A stretch of DNA of 64,000 bases. Source: Halopelagius fulvigenes. GTDB taxonomy: Archaea > Halobacteriota > Halobacteria > Halobacteriales > Haloferacaceae. Both the position numbers and the translations under genes were made by a program. Positions 32,559 through 41,784 of the stretch are shown here, one piece after another. Location of the stretch: contig NZ_JBHSXH010000011.1 in assembly GCF_042662625.1 (NCBI RefSeq), positions 298,845-362,844 of the forward strand, written 5' to 3'. How positions within the stretch are numbered: the stretch's first letter is position 1; each line of letters starts with the position of its first letter. Below the pieces are notes generated by a model. That model did not search any database, had not been told where the DNA came from, and worked only from the letters and a program-made list of their open reading frames with translations.

Positions 32559-34214
32559 GTGAGTGAATCGCATTCACACAGCGACGGTGACGAACAGCAG
32601 ACGGAGAACGCCCTGACGTACACTCGGCGGACGGCGATGGCACTCCTCGGCGTCGGCGGCGTCGCCGCACTCGGACGCGACGCGAGTGCCGAAACGCCGT
32701 CCGCCGACGGAGGGACGGAGGGCGGTCCCTCCGGAAAGCCGTGGAACCGGGACGTGGACGCCAACGGTCACAGCCTCTACGAACTCGACGAACTCGACGT
32801 TCGACACGTCTACACCTCGGCCCGCGAGGCGGACGTGGTCGTCTGGAAGGACGAGGAGGGTGTCTTCCACGCCGACGGCCCGGACGGCGAGATTGCCAGC
32901 GGAGACGGCGTCGTTCCCGTCACGCGGGCGGCCATCGACGGCCTCACGGACGGCCGAACGTCGAAGGAGAAGGTGGTCGTCGCGTCGCCGGGCGAGATAC
33001 GCGAGGGAGACGGGTCCATCGAACTGCCGAGTTACACTATCCTCGACGCGCCGGTGACGCTCTCGGTTCCCGACGGCGAGGAGGTGCTGCCCGTCGTGCG
33101 CGCCGAGGGCGCAGAGCAGATAGAAGTCGAGTCGCTGGTCGTCGAGGGACCGGCGGAGATGGGCGTCCGACTGACGAGTTGTTCGGAGGTTCGCCTCGGC
33201 GACCTGCGAATCGTCGGCACGAAGAGCGACGGCGTCCGCATCGACGGCCGCGGCGACGCGCCGCGTTCGACCGACATCCAGGTCGAACGGGTGTACGTCG
33301 AGGGCAACGACCACCACGCGTTCGAGACGTACGGCGTGGACCGCCTGCAGGTGGATCAGATAATCGGCGTGGACCCCGCGAGTTGCGTCGTCCTCCTCAA
33401 CGACACCGTGGACGCGACGGTCAACGGCGTCGTCGGTCTCGAACCCGGCGTCCCAGCCGGGTACGCCACGTTCCGCGTCGCGAACGGCGCGCACGACATC
33501 ACCGTCGGCGAGGTGGTGAGTCGCGGCGGCGCGCGCGGCATCTTCGGCGTCTCGGAGTGTTACGACGTGACCGTCGGCGAGGTGAACATCGATGGCGCGT
33601 CGGACCAGGGCATCCTGATCCAGAACTGTCGGAACTTCGCGGTGCAGGGCGGCGTCGTGAAGAACTGCGACGGCGACGGCGTCCGCATCGACTCCCGCAA
33701 CGACGGCGAACAGATCCCCGCCGAGAGCGTCTCGGTGACCAACCTCCGCGTGTACGACGACCGAGACGACCCGAAGCAGGCGTGGGGGATCCTGGAGACC
33801 GGCCCGAAGACGAACAACAACCGCATCGTCAACAACGACGTCCGCGGCGCGGGGACCGAGGAGAACGTCCGGACGTTCTCGAACACCACCGTCGTCCGCG
33901 ACAACGTCGGCGGCGGGTTCGCGTCCGGCGAGGTCACCCTCTCCTCGGGCGAGTCGCCCGCCGCGCGCGTCGAGGGCGTCCGCGGGTCCGACTACGCGTC
34001 CGTTCCCGGTAGCGTCGAGGAACCGGAGGACTTCGAACGCTCGGCGCTGGACCTCCGCGCGAAACCCGCGACCGGCGGCACGTCGAGCACCTACTCGTGG
34101 GAGAGCTACTTCGAGTGGGACGGCCAAGCGGGCGTCTGGGACCTCGTGTTCGAGTGGCGGACCGACCCCGGGTCGGACGTCGACGTCGATTACGTGGTGG
34201 ACAAGACGCGTTGA
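32559..34214 (+). CDS. Tat-exported parallel beta-helix protein, possible polysaccharide lyase or hydrolase
   Basis: The 551-residue protein begins with a twin-arginine signal (TYTRRTAMALLGVGGVAAL, ending near DASAETPS). The middle (about residues 150-440) is built of short beta-strand repeats with regular Gly, Asn and Val spacing (for example EVRLGDLRIVGTKSDGVRIDG and ITVGEVVSRGGARGIFGVSECYD), the pattern of a right-handed parallel beta-helix. This fold is shared by pectate lyases, GH28 and several polysaccharide-binding proteins. No catalytic motif can be assigned with confidence. The C-terminal Trp-rich part could be a small sandwich domain. The GTG start follows a TTTATTTAA TATA box. An extracellular role on polysaccharide is likely from context. 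Confidence 0.78.
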   Translation: MSESHSHSDGDEQQTENALTYTRRTAMALLGVGGVAALGRDASAETPSADGGTEGGPSGKPWNRDVDANGHSLYELDELDVRHVYTSAREADVVVWKDEEGVFHADGPDGEIASGDGVVPVTRAAIDGLTDGRTSKEKVVVASPGEIREGDGSIELPSYTILDAPVTLSVPDGEEVLPVVRAEGAEQIEVESLVVEGPAEMGVRLTSCSEVRLGDLRIVGTKSDGVRIDGRGDAPRSTDIQVERVYVEGNDHHAFETYGVDRLQVDQIIGVDPASCVVLLNDTVDATVNGVVGLEPGVPAGYATFRVANGAHDITVGEVVSRGGARGIFGVSECYDVTVGEVNIDGASDQGILIQNCRNFAVQGGVVKNCDGDGVRIDSRNDGEQIPAESVSVTNLRVYDDRDDPKQAWGILETGPKTNNNRIVNNDVRGAGTEENVRTFSNTTVVRDNVGGGFASGEVTLSSGESPAARVEGVRGSDYASVPGSVEEPEDFERSALDLRAKPATGGTSSTYSWESYFEWDGQAGVWDLVFEWRTDPGSDVDVDYVVDKTR

Positions 34215-34241
34215 ATCGGAAAAGCGGGCGAGCGACTCGGC

Positions 34242-34475
34242 TCAGCGGAACGCGTTCGCGGCCATCAGGAACCACTCCTGCCCGTAGGGCGTGTCCGTGA
34301 GGGCGCTTCCGGGCCGCCCGGCGGCCCTGCGACGCGCCGTACCGCGCCGTCGTCTACGACGCGGACCGACGCCTCGACGGCCCGTTCCGCCGTCTCGCGG
34401 TACCGGTCGCCGTCCAAGAGGCCGAGTTCCGAGGCGCGCGGTCGAACGAGGCCGTTCGAACGGCGTCACCGCCTC
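34242..34475 (-). pseudogene. 3' remnant of a GH88/GH105-type unsaturated glycuronyl hydrolase gene
   Basis: On the minus strand the last part of a protein can be read in two frames. One frame gives SELGLLDGDRYRETAERA and then VEASVRVVDD; a second frame continues with GSALTDTPYGQEWFLMAA and ends NAFR at a TGA. This resembles the C-terminus of (alpha/alpha)6 unsaturated rhamnogalacturonyl or glucuronyl hydrolases (GH88/GH105), in which the final helix carries Tyr-Gly-Gln/Ser-Phe-Leu. A frameshift near 34320-34350 and the lack of the upstream part show that it is dead. It ends where the stress-protein gene begins. Confidence 0.55.
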
Positions 34476-34932
34476 ACTGGGCGTGAAGCGTGACGTACCC
34501 GTCGAAGTTGAGGACGACGTGCTGGGCGAGGTCGCCGAATATCGCCTTCCCCGTCGGGGACCGCCTTCGTCCGAGGACGAACGCGTGGTCGCTTCCCGTC
34601 TCCTCGGCGACGGTCACGACGGTCTCTGCGCGGTCCTTCTCGTCGGCCACGCGCGGGACGATTTCGTACGAGACGGCACCGTCCGCGAGAACGTCGCGGG
34701 CCAGTTCCTCTGCGACGTTCGTCGCCGCGGTGAGCACTTGATCGTCGGTGTAGGTCGTGTGCTCGACGCTCCCGATGGTGTCGAGCATCTCGTGGGTCTC
34801 CTCGTACTCCTCCTCGGTGAGCGTCACCAACAGAACGAGGTCGGTGTCGGCCCCGACGGCGTGCTCTTTGGCCTCGCGCAGGAGTCGCCTGTGCATCTCG
34901 GTGTCCTCCAAGAGGACTACTCCTCGGTCCAT
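34474..34932 (-). CDS. Universal stress protein (UspA) domain protein
   Basis: The 152-residue protein is a single UspA-like alpha/beta domain. It opens with MDRGVVLLEDTEMHRRLL. The ATP-binding pattern G-x2-G-x9-G(S/T) is represented near the end by GRRRSPTGKAIFGDLAQHVV, with a preserved Gly-rich stretch and Ser/Thr. Such proteins are common in haloarchaea in several copies and modulate stress or transporter activity. It is separated from the beta-helix gene by the glycuronyl hydrolase remnant. The ORF ends at 34474 beside the remnant's first readable codons, so the joint may mark a deletion. Confidence 0.8.
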   Translation of the reverse strand: MDRGVVLLEDTEMHRRLLREAKEHAVGADTDLVLLVTLTEEEYEETHEMLDTIGSVEHTTYTDDQVLTAATNVAEELARDVLADGAVSYEIVPRVADEKDRAETVVTVAEETGSDHAFVLGRRRSPTGKAIFGDLAQHVVLNFDGYVTLHAQ

Positions 34933-35043
34933 ACCGTAGGCATGCGACCCCCGTTATCTAACTCTATCGACGGAGACACTCTCGCGGACGGCACACTCTC
35001 CGACGGACAACACAATCAAATACGCCGGGCGCGAGTAGTCGCT

Positions 35044-35262
35044 ATGGCCGAGACGCGACTCGTCGACGTCCTCCGAGACTACACGACTCAGATGAAGGTG
35101 GTACTCGTCATCTCGGCGGTGTCCGTCGTCCTCCTGTTGCTGTCGCTGACGGAAGTCGAACCCGGGACGAGCACCTACGTGCTGGCGCTGGTGCAGTTGG
35201 CGACGTTCGCCGTCCTCCTCGTGGTCATGTCCGCGCTCCTCTGGACGATACACCGCGGGTGA
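35044..35262 (+). CDS. Small two-helix membrane protein
   Basis: This 72-residue protein has an N-terminal amphipathic segment (MAETRLVDVLRDYTTQ) and two hydrophobic helices (VVLVISAVSVVLLLLSL at about 19-35 and VLALVQLATFAVLLVVM at about 46-62). The start was placed at the ATG at 35044 because the longer frame upstream is antisense-like. Its function is not recognisable. It lies 116 bases before the ABC importer operon and may simply share the region. Confidence 0.6.
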   Translation: MAETRLVDVLRDYTTQMKVVLVISAVSVVLLLLSLTEVEPGTSTYVLALVQLATFAVLLVVMSALLWTIHRG

Positions 35263-35284
35263 GCCGGACATATGCCCCTCCGAA

Positions 35285-35299
35285 GGTGGGGGACCCACC
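35285..35299 (+). terminator. 6-base inverted repeat between the small membrane protein and the ABC operon
   Basis: GGTGGG and CCCACC flank GGA, 22 bases after the stop at 35262. A G+C-rich hairpin at this place fits a terminator for the small gene or an operator for the following operon, but no T-run follows. Confidence 0.3.
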
Positions 35300-35378
35300 C
35301 CTGCGAAATGTCTCGAATCTAATATTAGTGCTTACCAACACGTATTTATGGAGCGCCCGGTATGATAAGTGATGACGC

Positions 35379-37217
35379 ATGGCGAAAGAGAGTTCAAACC
35401 GTTGGAGCAGACGAGAGTTCGTCAAGTACGGCACCGTCGCGGGCACTGCCGGCTTGGCGGGTTGCTTTAGTGACTCGGAGACGACGGCGACCGCCGAGGG
35501 AGGCGGAGGCGGCGGGGGAAGCGGCGGCGGAAGCGGGTCGGGAGAGGACACCCTCGATTTCCCGGCCGGCCGACCGGCGACGGACGTCCAGTTCAACCGG
35601 TACAGCCTCGGCAACTACGCTCACACCCTCCAGGACCAACTGTTCGAACAGGTCGCCAGAGGGTACGCCGACGGGTCGGTTCGGCCGGACCTCCTCGAAG
35701 AGATGTCCGTCGACGGGAAGACGCTCACGCTGAAGTTCCCGAAGGACTTCAAGTGGTGGAACGGCGACGACCTGACGGCCGAGGACTACTACATCGGCCT
35801 CGAAATCGACCGACTGCAGCAACCCGAGGAGTCCAACATCGAGAGCAACACGCTGGTGGACGACTACACCATCGAACGGACGTTCAAGACCGCCGTCGCG
35901 CCGAACCTCATGAAGGCCGACGTGGCGGAGACGTTCGTCAACACGCCGCGGTCCGTCTACAAGGAGTACCTCACGAAGCTCCAAGACGCCGCGGACCAGA
36001 GCGAACGCGATTCGGTGACCGAGGAACTGCTGAACATGAAGATAACGACCCAGCAGTTGATAGACGACGGACTCGGCAACGGCCTCTACAAGGTGACCGG
36101 GTTCAACTCCTCGGAGACGACGCTGGAGAAGTTCGAGGACCACCCGTACGCCGACAGGACGAACGTCCCGAAGGTGAAGATCGTCCCCGAGACGACGGCC
36201 GACGTGGACTCCCTCGCCGTCAACAACAAACTCGACATGAACCCCGACGTGCTCATGTCGGAGTCCCAGAAGAGCACCTACCCGAAGAACATACAGAACG
36301 TCTACCGCCTCAATTGGTTCCGGATGCAGAAGTTCACCTTCAACTTCAAGAACGAACACCTCGCGAAGCTCCCGGTTCGCCGGGCCATCGCGCACGCCGT
36401 GGACCTCGAATCGATGGTCGCCGCGATGCGGCAGGCCGGAACCGTCGGTAAGCCGCCCGAGACACAGACCGCGCTTCGCTCGACCATCCACGACAAGTAC
36501 CTCGGGTCGAGCTTCGTGGATAAACTCATCGACTACCCGACGGGGAAAGACACCGAGGGCGCGGCCAAACTGATGGAACAGGCCGGATACACGAAGAAGA
36601 ACGGCGCGTGGGTGGACCCCGACGGCAAGAAGTTCACGTTAACCGTGCTGACGCAGAACAAGAACACGCAGGTGCAGGCGACGAAGGTGTTCAACGACCA
36701 GCTGAACTCCTTCGGCCTCCAGACGAAGATAAGCACCGTCAGCTCCTCGGACTACTACCAGCGCCTGCAGACGTACCAGGCCGACATCTTCTGGATTTGG
36801 CACGTCGCGAAGGCGTTGTGGCACCCGTCGGCGTACTACTCGAACAACTTCTACGGCATCGAAGTGGGCGACCCCTCCGGCGGCGGAGAGACCGGTCCGA
36901 CCGGCAAGCCGTTCACGACGACCATCCCGAGCGAAGTCGGCGCAAAGGAGGTACAGGGGAGCGGAACGGAGATTCAGCCCGCGACGCTGATGAACGAGCT
37001 CCCCTCGTCGAAGTCCCAACAGGCGGTCAAAGAGAAGACCCGGACGCTCGTGCAGTGGTTCAACTACGCGCTCCCGGACCTCGTGTTCGTCGAGGAGGAC
37101 TCCGGCTACTGGGGCGACGTCGAAAGCTTCTCGATGCCCACGGAGGGCGACAAAGAGCTCAACACGAACCGACCGGGGCAGTTCGCCTTCAAGAACGGAT
37201 GGATCAGCTCGAAGTAA
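35379..37217 (+). CDS. ABC importer substrate-binding lipoprotein (SBP family 5)
   Basis: The 612-residue protein begins with a Tat lipoprotein signal: SRREFVKYGTVAGTAGLAGC, with the lipobox LAGC giving a lipid-modified Cys at about residue 29. A low-complexity Gly/Ser linker (about 38-57) follows, then a large periplasmic-binding-protein type 5 domain. This family binds oligopeptides, nickel or oligosaccharides. The neighbouring glycoside genes and sugar-acid enzymes favour an oligosaccharide here. A TATTTATG TATA box lies at 35343-35350. The permeases and ATPases follow in order, so the locus is a complete importer. A 61-base gap with its own TATA-like string separates it from the first permease. 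Confidence 0.9.
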   Translation: MAKESSNRWSRREFVKYGTVAGTAGLAGCFSDSETTATAEGGGGGGGSGGGSGSGEDTLDFPAGRPATDVQFNRYSLGNYAHTLQDQLFEQVARGYADGSVRPDLLEEMSVDGKTLTLKFPKDFKWWNGDDLTAEDYYIGLEIDRLQQPEESNIESNTLVDDYTIERTFKTAVAPNLMKADVAETFVNTPRSVYKEYLTKLQDAADQSERDSVTEELLNMKITTQQLIDDGLGNGLYKVTGFNSSETTLEKFEDHPYADRTNVPKVKIVPETTADVDSLAVNNKLDMNPDVLMSESQKSTYPKNIQNVYRLNWFRMQKFTFNFKNEHLAKLPVRRAIAHAVDLESMVAAMRQAGTVGKPPETQTALRSTIHDKYLGSSFVDKLIDYPTGKDTEGAAKLMEQAGYTKKNGAWVDPDGKKFTLTVLTQNKNTQVQATKVFNDQLNSFGLQTKISTVSSSDYYQRLQTYQADIFWIWHVAKALWHPSAYYSNNFYGIEVGDPSGGGETGPTGKPFTTTIPSEVGAKEVQGSGTEIQPATLMNELPSSKSQQAVKEKTRTLVQWFNYALPDLVFVEEDSGYWGDVESFSMPTEGDKELNTNRPGQFAFKNGWISSK

Positions 37218-37248
37218 AATGTCCGGCGTAATACATCACAGCTAAACG

Positions 37249-37258
37249 TTTATAATAT
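37249..37258 (+). promoter_or_regulatory. TATA-like element before the ABC permease genes
   Basis: TTTATAATAT lies 21-30 bases before the ATG at 37279, in the gap between the binding-protein gene and the first permease. A secondary promoter could allow the two parts of the operon to be expressed at different levels. Confidence 0.45.
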
Positions 37259-37278
37259 CGCACGGTGGACGTTATCTC

Positions 37279-38286
37279 ATGACCCCACGATATCTGTTGA
37301 AACGGATCGGACAAGCGTTGCTGACGTTCTTCGTGACGATCACGTTGTCGTTCGCGTTGTATCAGGCGATGCCGGGCGGCCCGGCGGAGGCGATGAAGAG
37401 CGTCATCCTCTCGCAGAGCGGTTCGACGGGTATCGACATGGACCGCCTGAACACGCTGATTCAGCTGTACACGAACGTCAGTCCGGACCAACCGGTCCAC
37501 GTCCAGTACCTGAACTACCTCCGGGACGTGGTGCTGTATCAGGACCTCGGGCGGTCGTTCTTCAAAAACGAGAAGGTCACGACGCTCATCCTGCAGCGTC
37601 TGCCGTGGTCGATGTTCATCAGCCTGTACGCGTTCGCCCTCGGGTACTCGCTCAGTATCGTCCTCGGCGTCCTGACCGCGTACAAGGAGAAATCGCGGTT
37701 CGACTCCGGCGTCTCCTCGGTGGTCATCGCGCTCAACTCCGTCCCCTACTACATCGTGGGCGTCGTCCTCATCTACTTCCTCGCGATTCGCCAGTCGTTC
37801 TTCCCGGTCGGCGGGCGAATCGGGTCGGGGGTCCCGGTGGGGTACAATCCGGAGTTCATGATAAGCCTCGTCAAACACGCCGCACTGCCCGCCCTCTCGA
37901 TGGGGGTGTTGGCCACCTCGGCTGCCCTCTCGATGCGCGGGAACGCGATACGAATCCTCGGGGAGGACTACGTCCGCGTCGCGCAACTCCGCGGCCTCCG
38001 CGACACGCGAATCGCGACGCAGTACCTCGGACACAACGCGATACTGCCGATGTACACGCAGTTCATGATCGGTATCGCCGGCGTGTTCAGTAGCGCCGTC
38101 ATCGTCGAACAGGTGTTCTCCTACCCCGGCATGGGACTGCTGATGTTCGAGGCGGTGAAGACGCAGGACTACCCGCTGTTGATGGGGACGCTCATCGTCT
38201 TCACGGCCATCTCGCTGACGGCCATCTTCGTCGCCGACCTCACGTACAGCCTCATCGACCCGCGAATCTCCGTGGAGGAGTCATGA
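37279..38286 (+). CDS. ABC importer permease 1 (DppB/OppB-type)
   Basis: The 335-residue protein has six hydrophobic segments and the start MTPRYLLKRIGQALLTFFVT typical of DppB-like permeases. The EAA-type cytoplasmic loop is seen as EDYVRVAQLRGLRDTRI (about residues 230-246), which contacts the ATPases. It shares a four-base ATGA overlap with the next gene, so the permeases are translationally coupled. It belongs with the SBP family 5 protein upstream and forms the transmembrane channel with permease 2. Confidence 0.92.
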   Translation: MTPRYLLKRIGQALLTFFVTITLSFALYQAMPGGPAEAMKSVILSQSGSTGIDMDRLNTLIQLYTNVSPDQPVHVQYLNYLRDVVLYQDLGRSFFKNEKVTTLILQRLPWSMFISLYAFALGYSLSIVLGVLTAYKEKSRFDSGVSSVVIALNSVPYYIVGVVLIYFLAIRQSFFPVGGRIGSGVPVGYNPEFMISLVKHAALPALSMGVLATSAALSMRGNAIRILGEDYVRVAQLRGLRDTRIATQYLGHNAILPMYTQFMIGIAGVFSSAVIVEQVFSYPGMGLLMFEAVKTQDYPLLMGTLIVFTAISLTAIFVADLTYSLIDPRISVEES

Positions 38287-39305
38287 GCAACCCAGAGACA
38301 GACAGCTTCGACCTACAGAGCGTCTACGACGAGAGCATCGACCACGAACCCGAATCGACGCGGGTTCGACTCAAGCGCGCGATAGACCTGAACGTGCTCG
38401 CGCCCGCGCGGGTGGCCGTCAACGACTGGCGCGCCCTCCTCGGCGGCGCCCTCCTCGCGATGTTCATATTCATGGGCACCGTCGGCGTCGCCCTCGTGGA
38501 CAAGCCGACCAGCGGCGACGCGCCCGTCCTCGTGGGGCCGTTCGAGAATCTGGCCTATCCCTTGGGAACGGACGTGTTCGGGCAGCCGATTCACGCCCAA
38601 CTCATCCACGCGACGCCGGGCATCTTCAAGATGATATTCGCCGGGGCGATCGTCAGCGTCGGGTTCGCCGCCCTCGTCGGCGTCCTCTCGGGATTCAAAC
38701 ACGGCCAGCGAATCGACACGGTACTGATGACGCTCACGGACGTGGTCATCACGATTCCCGGCCTCCCGCTCATCATCGTCATCACGGCCATCTTCCAGCC
38801 GGAGAACCCCTACCTCGTCGGCGTGTTCCTCGGCATCGACAACTGGCCGGGACTCGCCCGCACGGTCCGGTCGCAGGTGCTCAGCATCCGCGAGGAGTCC
38901 TACGTCGAGGCGTCGGAGATAATGGGCATCCCCCTCTCGTCGATTCTCCGGCGGGACATCCTCTCGCAGCTCATGCCGTACGTGATGATAAACGGCGCAA
39001 TCACCTCCCGCCGCATCATCTTCGAGTCCGTCGGGCTGTACTTCCTCGGCATCCTCCCCTTCACCACGTTCAACTGGGGCGTGATGATGAACTTGGCGTA
39101 CGAGGGGAACGCGCTGACGCGGCCCGACATGATACACTGGATGGTGTTCCCGATGGTCTGCATCTTCCTCCTGTCGTTCAGCCTCGTCCTCCTCTCGCAG
39201 GGGCTCGACAGCCTGTTCAACGTCCGCCTCCGCGCCCGGCACGCGAACACGACGAAGAAGGACGCACCGAAGAAGGACGCACCGTCCGCCAGCCAAAGTG
39301 ACTGA
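38283..39305 (+). CDS. ABC importer permease 2 (DppC/OppC-type)
   Basis: The 340-residue permease has six hydrophobic segments after a soluble N-terminus. The EAA-like loop ESYVEASEIMGIPLSSIL (about residues 206-223) matches the ATPase-contact site of DppC-type subunits. The C-terminus carries a perfect 15-base tandem duplication at 39255-39284, giving KKDAPKKDAP, a lysine-rich tail that is unusual in an acidic haloarchaeal proteome. The gene overlaps permease 1 by four bases. The next ATPase gene starts 15 bases after its stop. Confidence 0.92.
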   Translation: MSNPETDSFDLQSVYDESIDHEPESTRVRLKRAIDLNVLAPARVAVNDWRALLGGALLAMFIFMGTVGVALVDKPTSGDAPVLVGPFENLAYPLGTDVFGQPIHAQLIHATPGIFKMIFAGAIVSVGFAALVGVLSGFKHGQRIDTVLMTLTDVVITIPGLPLIIVITAIFQPENPYLVGVFLGIDNWPGLARTVRSQVLSIREESYVEASEIMGIPLSSILRRDILSQLMPYVMINGAITSRRIIFESVGLYFLGILPFTTFNWGVMMNLAYEGNALTRPDMIHWMVFPMVCIFLLSFSLVLLSQGLDSLFNVRLRARHANTTKKDAPKKDAPSASQSD

Positions 39306-39320
39306 CCCGAAGGTAAAACT

Positions 39321-40394
39321 ATGAACTCGACACTCGATACGGAATCAAGGATGGACGACGAGACGCGGGACGAATCGGACGTGGTGTTCGAAGTGCGGGA
39401 CTTAGAGGTCACCTTCGGGACCGACCGCGGCGAGTCGAAGGTGGTTCGCAACGTTGACCTCGACATCCGCCGCAACGAGACGCTCGGCATCGTCGGCGAG
39501 TCCGGGTCGGGGAAGTCGATGCTCTCCTCGACGCTGATGAACGCCGTCGTAGAGCCCGGCGAGACCAGCGGCGAGGTGACGTACTACCCGCCGGACGACA
39601 GGGAGCCGATATCGGTCCTCGACCTCTCGGAGAGCGAACTGAGGGAGTTCCGCTGGGAGGAGGTGTCGATGGTGTTCCAGGGCGCGATGAGCTCGTTCAA
39701 CCCCGTCAAGCGCGTTCGCGGCCACTTCAAGGAGACGCTCGAGGACCACAACCGCGACGTGGACGCCGGGATGGAACGCGCCCGCGGGATCCTCGAAGAC
39801 CTGTACCTCGACCCCGAACGGGTGCTGAGTTCCTACCCGTACGAACTCTCCGGCGGGATGAAACAGCGGGCGCTCATCGCCCTCTCGCTCGTCCTCGAAC
39901 CCGAGGTGCTCGTGATGGACGAACCGACGGCGGCGCTGGACCTCCTGATGCAGCGCTCTATCATCTCCCTGCTCCGAGACCTCAAGGAGGCGTACGACCT
40001 GACCATCATCTTCATCACGCACGACCTGCCGCTCCTGACCAAACTCGCGGACAGGCTCGTCGTGATGTACGCGTTCGACGTCGTGGAGATGGGCGACACC
40101 CAGGACATCCTCTACCACGCGGCGCACCCGTACACCCGGATGCTCCTGCAGGCGACGCCGGATTTGAACGTCCCCGTGGACGAGATGCGGTCCGTCGAGG
40201 GGAACAAACCGGACCCCGTCGTCAGGATTCCGGGCTGTTCCTACCACCCGCGCTGTCCCATGGCCGACGAGTCGTGCAAGCAGGAGGAACCGCCGATGGT
40301 GGAGCGGTCACCGGGACACCGAACCTCGTGTTTCTACCACGACGAGGTGGACGAGGCGATGCCGCTTCGCAGCGACGGGGAGGGGAGCCGATGA
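39321..40394 (+). CDS. ABC importer ATP-binding protein 1 (DppD/OppD-type)
   Basis: The 357-residue ATPase has Walker A GESGSGKSML (about residues 58-67), the signature YELSGGMKQR, Walker B VLVMDEPTAALD and the switch His in FITHDL. A C-terminal oligopeptide/dipeptide transporter domain ends with the cysteine cluster CSYHPRCPMADESC, which in relatives binds an iron-sulfur cluster. It overlaps ATPase 2 by four bases (ATGA), so both are made together. The start at 39321 is the first ATG; a second in-frame ATG at 39351 is possible. Confidence 0.92.
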   Translation: MNSTLDTESRMDDETRDESDVVFEVRDLEVTFGTDRGESKVVRNVDLDIRRNETLGIVGESGSGKSMLSSTLMNAVVEPGETSGEVTYYPPDDREPISVLDLSESELREFRWEEVSMVFQGAMSSFNPVKRVRGHFKETLEDHNRDVDAGMERARGILEDLYLDPERVLSSYPYELSGGMKQRALIALSLVLEPEVLVMDEPTAALDLLMQRSIISLLRDLKEAYDLTIIFITHDLPLLTKLADRLVVMYAFDVVEMGDTQDILYHAAHPYTRMLLQATPDLNVPVDEMRSVEGNKPDPVVRIPGCSYHPRCPMADESCKQEEPPMVERSPGHRTSCFYHDEVDEAMPLRSDGEGSR

Positions 40395-41464
40395 GCGACG
40401 CGCCCGTCGTCTCCGCGGACGACGTCTCCGTCCACTTCACAGACAGCGGCGGCCTGTTCGACCTGTTCTCCGAGGACGAAACGGTCCGCGCCGTGGACGG
40501 CATCTCGCTCGACATCGGCGAGAACGATGTGGTCACCCTCATCGGCGAGAGCGGGTGCGGGAAATCGACGCTCGGGAAGGCTCTCATCGGCGCGCAGCGT
40601 CCGACCTCCGGGTCGGTGAAGTACCGCGGTCAGGACGTCTGGGAGGCGAAAGATGGACGTAACCCGGAGATACCGTTCTCCGAGATTCGCCGCTCCCTCC
40701 AGATCATCCACCAGGACCCCGGAAGCGCGCTGAACCCGAACCAGCGACTGCTCACCTCTCTGATGCTCCCGATGAAGAAGTGGAACCCCGAGTTGGGTCG
40801 GGAACGCCGCAAGGAGCGAATCTTCGCGCTCCTGGAGAAGGTGGGTCTCTCGCCCGCGGAGGACTTCGTCAATCGCTTCCCGCACCAACTCAGCGGCGGC
40901 GAGCAACAGCGAGTCGTCCTCGTCCGGTCGCTGCTTTTGAATCCGGACCTGATTCTGGCCGACGAGGCCATCTCCGCGCTGGACGTGAGCCTGCGCGTCG
41001 AAATGATGGACCTCATGCTCGAACTGCAGGACCTGTTCGGCACGTCCTACCTGTTCATCAGCCACGACCTCTCGAACGCGCGGTACATCGCGGAGAAGTC
41101 GGGCGGCCGCATCGCCGTGATGTACCTCGGACAGATAGTCGAAATCGGCCCGATAGAGCAGGTGATAGAGAACCCCCAGCACCCCTACACGAAGGCGCTG
41201 AAGTGGGCGACGCCGAACCTGTACGGCGACGAGGGCGAGGAGGAACTGCCGGTGCGGGAGATAGACATCCCAGACCCGGTCAACCGGCCGACGGGGTGTC
41301 ACTTCCACCCCCGGTGCCCGGAGGCGCGGGAGACGTGCCGCGCGCAGGAGCCTGACCTCATCACCACGGACGGCGGCCGCCTCGCGCGGTGCTACCGGGC
41401 CGACGACACCCACGAGTACTGGAACAGTCCGAGCATCGTGGACGACGAGGGCGAACTCCGGTAG
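40391..41464 (+). CDS. ABC importer ATP-binding protein 2 (DppF/OppF-type)
   Basis: The 357-residue ATPase has Walker A GESGCGKSTL, the signature HQLSGGEQQR, and a Walker B in the form LILADEAISALD, followed by FISHDL. The C-terminal domain contains the same type of cysteine cluster (CHFHPRCPEARETC). The ATG at 40391 overlaps the stop of ATPase 1 by four bases. It closes a five-gene importer (binding protein, two permeases, two ATPases) in the usual Dpp/Opp order. Confidence 0.92.
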   Translation: MSDAPVVSADDVSVHFTDSGGLFDLFSEDETVRAVDGISLDIGENDVVTLIGESGCGKSTLGKALIGAQRPTSGSVKYRGQDVWEAKDGRNPEIPFSEIRRSLQIIHQDPGSALNPNQRLLTSLMLPMKKWNPELGRERRKERIFALLEKVGLSPAEDFVNRFPHQLSGGEQQRVVLVRSLLLNPDLILADEAISALDVSLRVEMMDLMLELQDLFGTSYLFISHDLSNARYIAEKSGGRIAVMYLGQIVEIGPIEQVIENPQHPYTKALKWATPNLYGDEGEEELPVREIDIPDPVNRPTGCHFHPRCPEARETCRAQEPDLITTDGGRLARCYRADDTHEYWNSPSIVDDEGELR

Positions 41465-41511
41465 GCGGAGCAACATCTATTTGTGAGTGGCTGTCTAACA
41501 GCCGGCAGAAC

Positions 41512-41733
41512 ATGGCTGTCGAGACATCTCGTCGGTTCGCCCCCCTCTCTGCGCTGTCGGAGCACAAACTGTTCGTCGGTTCGGTCGCCGGCGGAATCGT
41601 GATGATCATGCTCGCTCGCTTCGCGCTAGACGGCGTCATGGCGGGGATGTTCGGCGTGTGGGGCATCTCGCTCATACTCGCCAGCGTCGGGGCGCGCCTC
41701 TTCCTGTGGGCGTGGGGCGCATACGACCGCTGA
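41512..41733 (+). CDS. Small two-helix membrane protein
   Basis: The 73-residue protein has two hydrophobic segments (LFVGSVAGGIVMIMLARFAL at about 20-39 and GMFGVWGISLILASVGARLFL at about 44-64). It begins at the ATG at 41512; the longer frame is antisense-like. It lies 47 bases after the ABC operon on the same strand. Function not recognised. Confidence 0.6.
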   Translation: MAVETSRRFAPLSALSEHKLFVGSVAGGIVMIMLARFALDGVMAGMFGVWGISLILASVGARLFLWAWGAYDR

Positions 41734-41784
41734 ACGGGTCGAACGGCGAAGAATCGGGTCCGCTCGGAGTCGGTTCTCGCGGCG

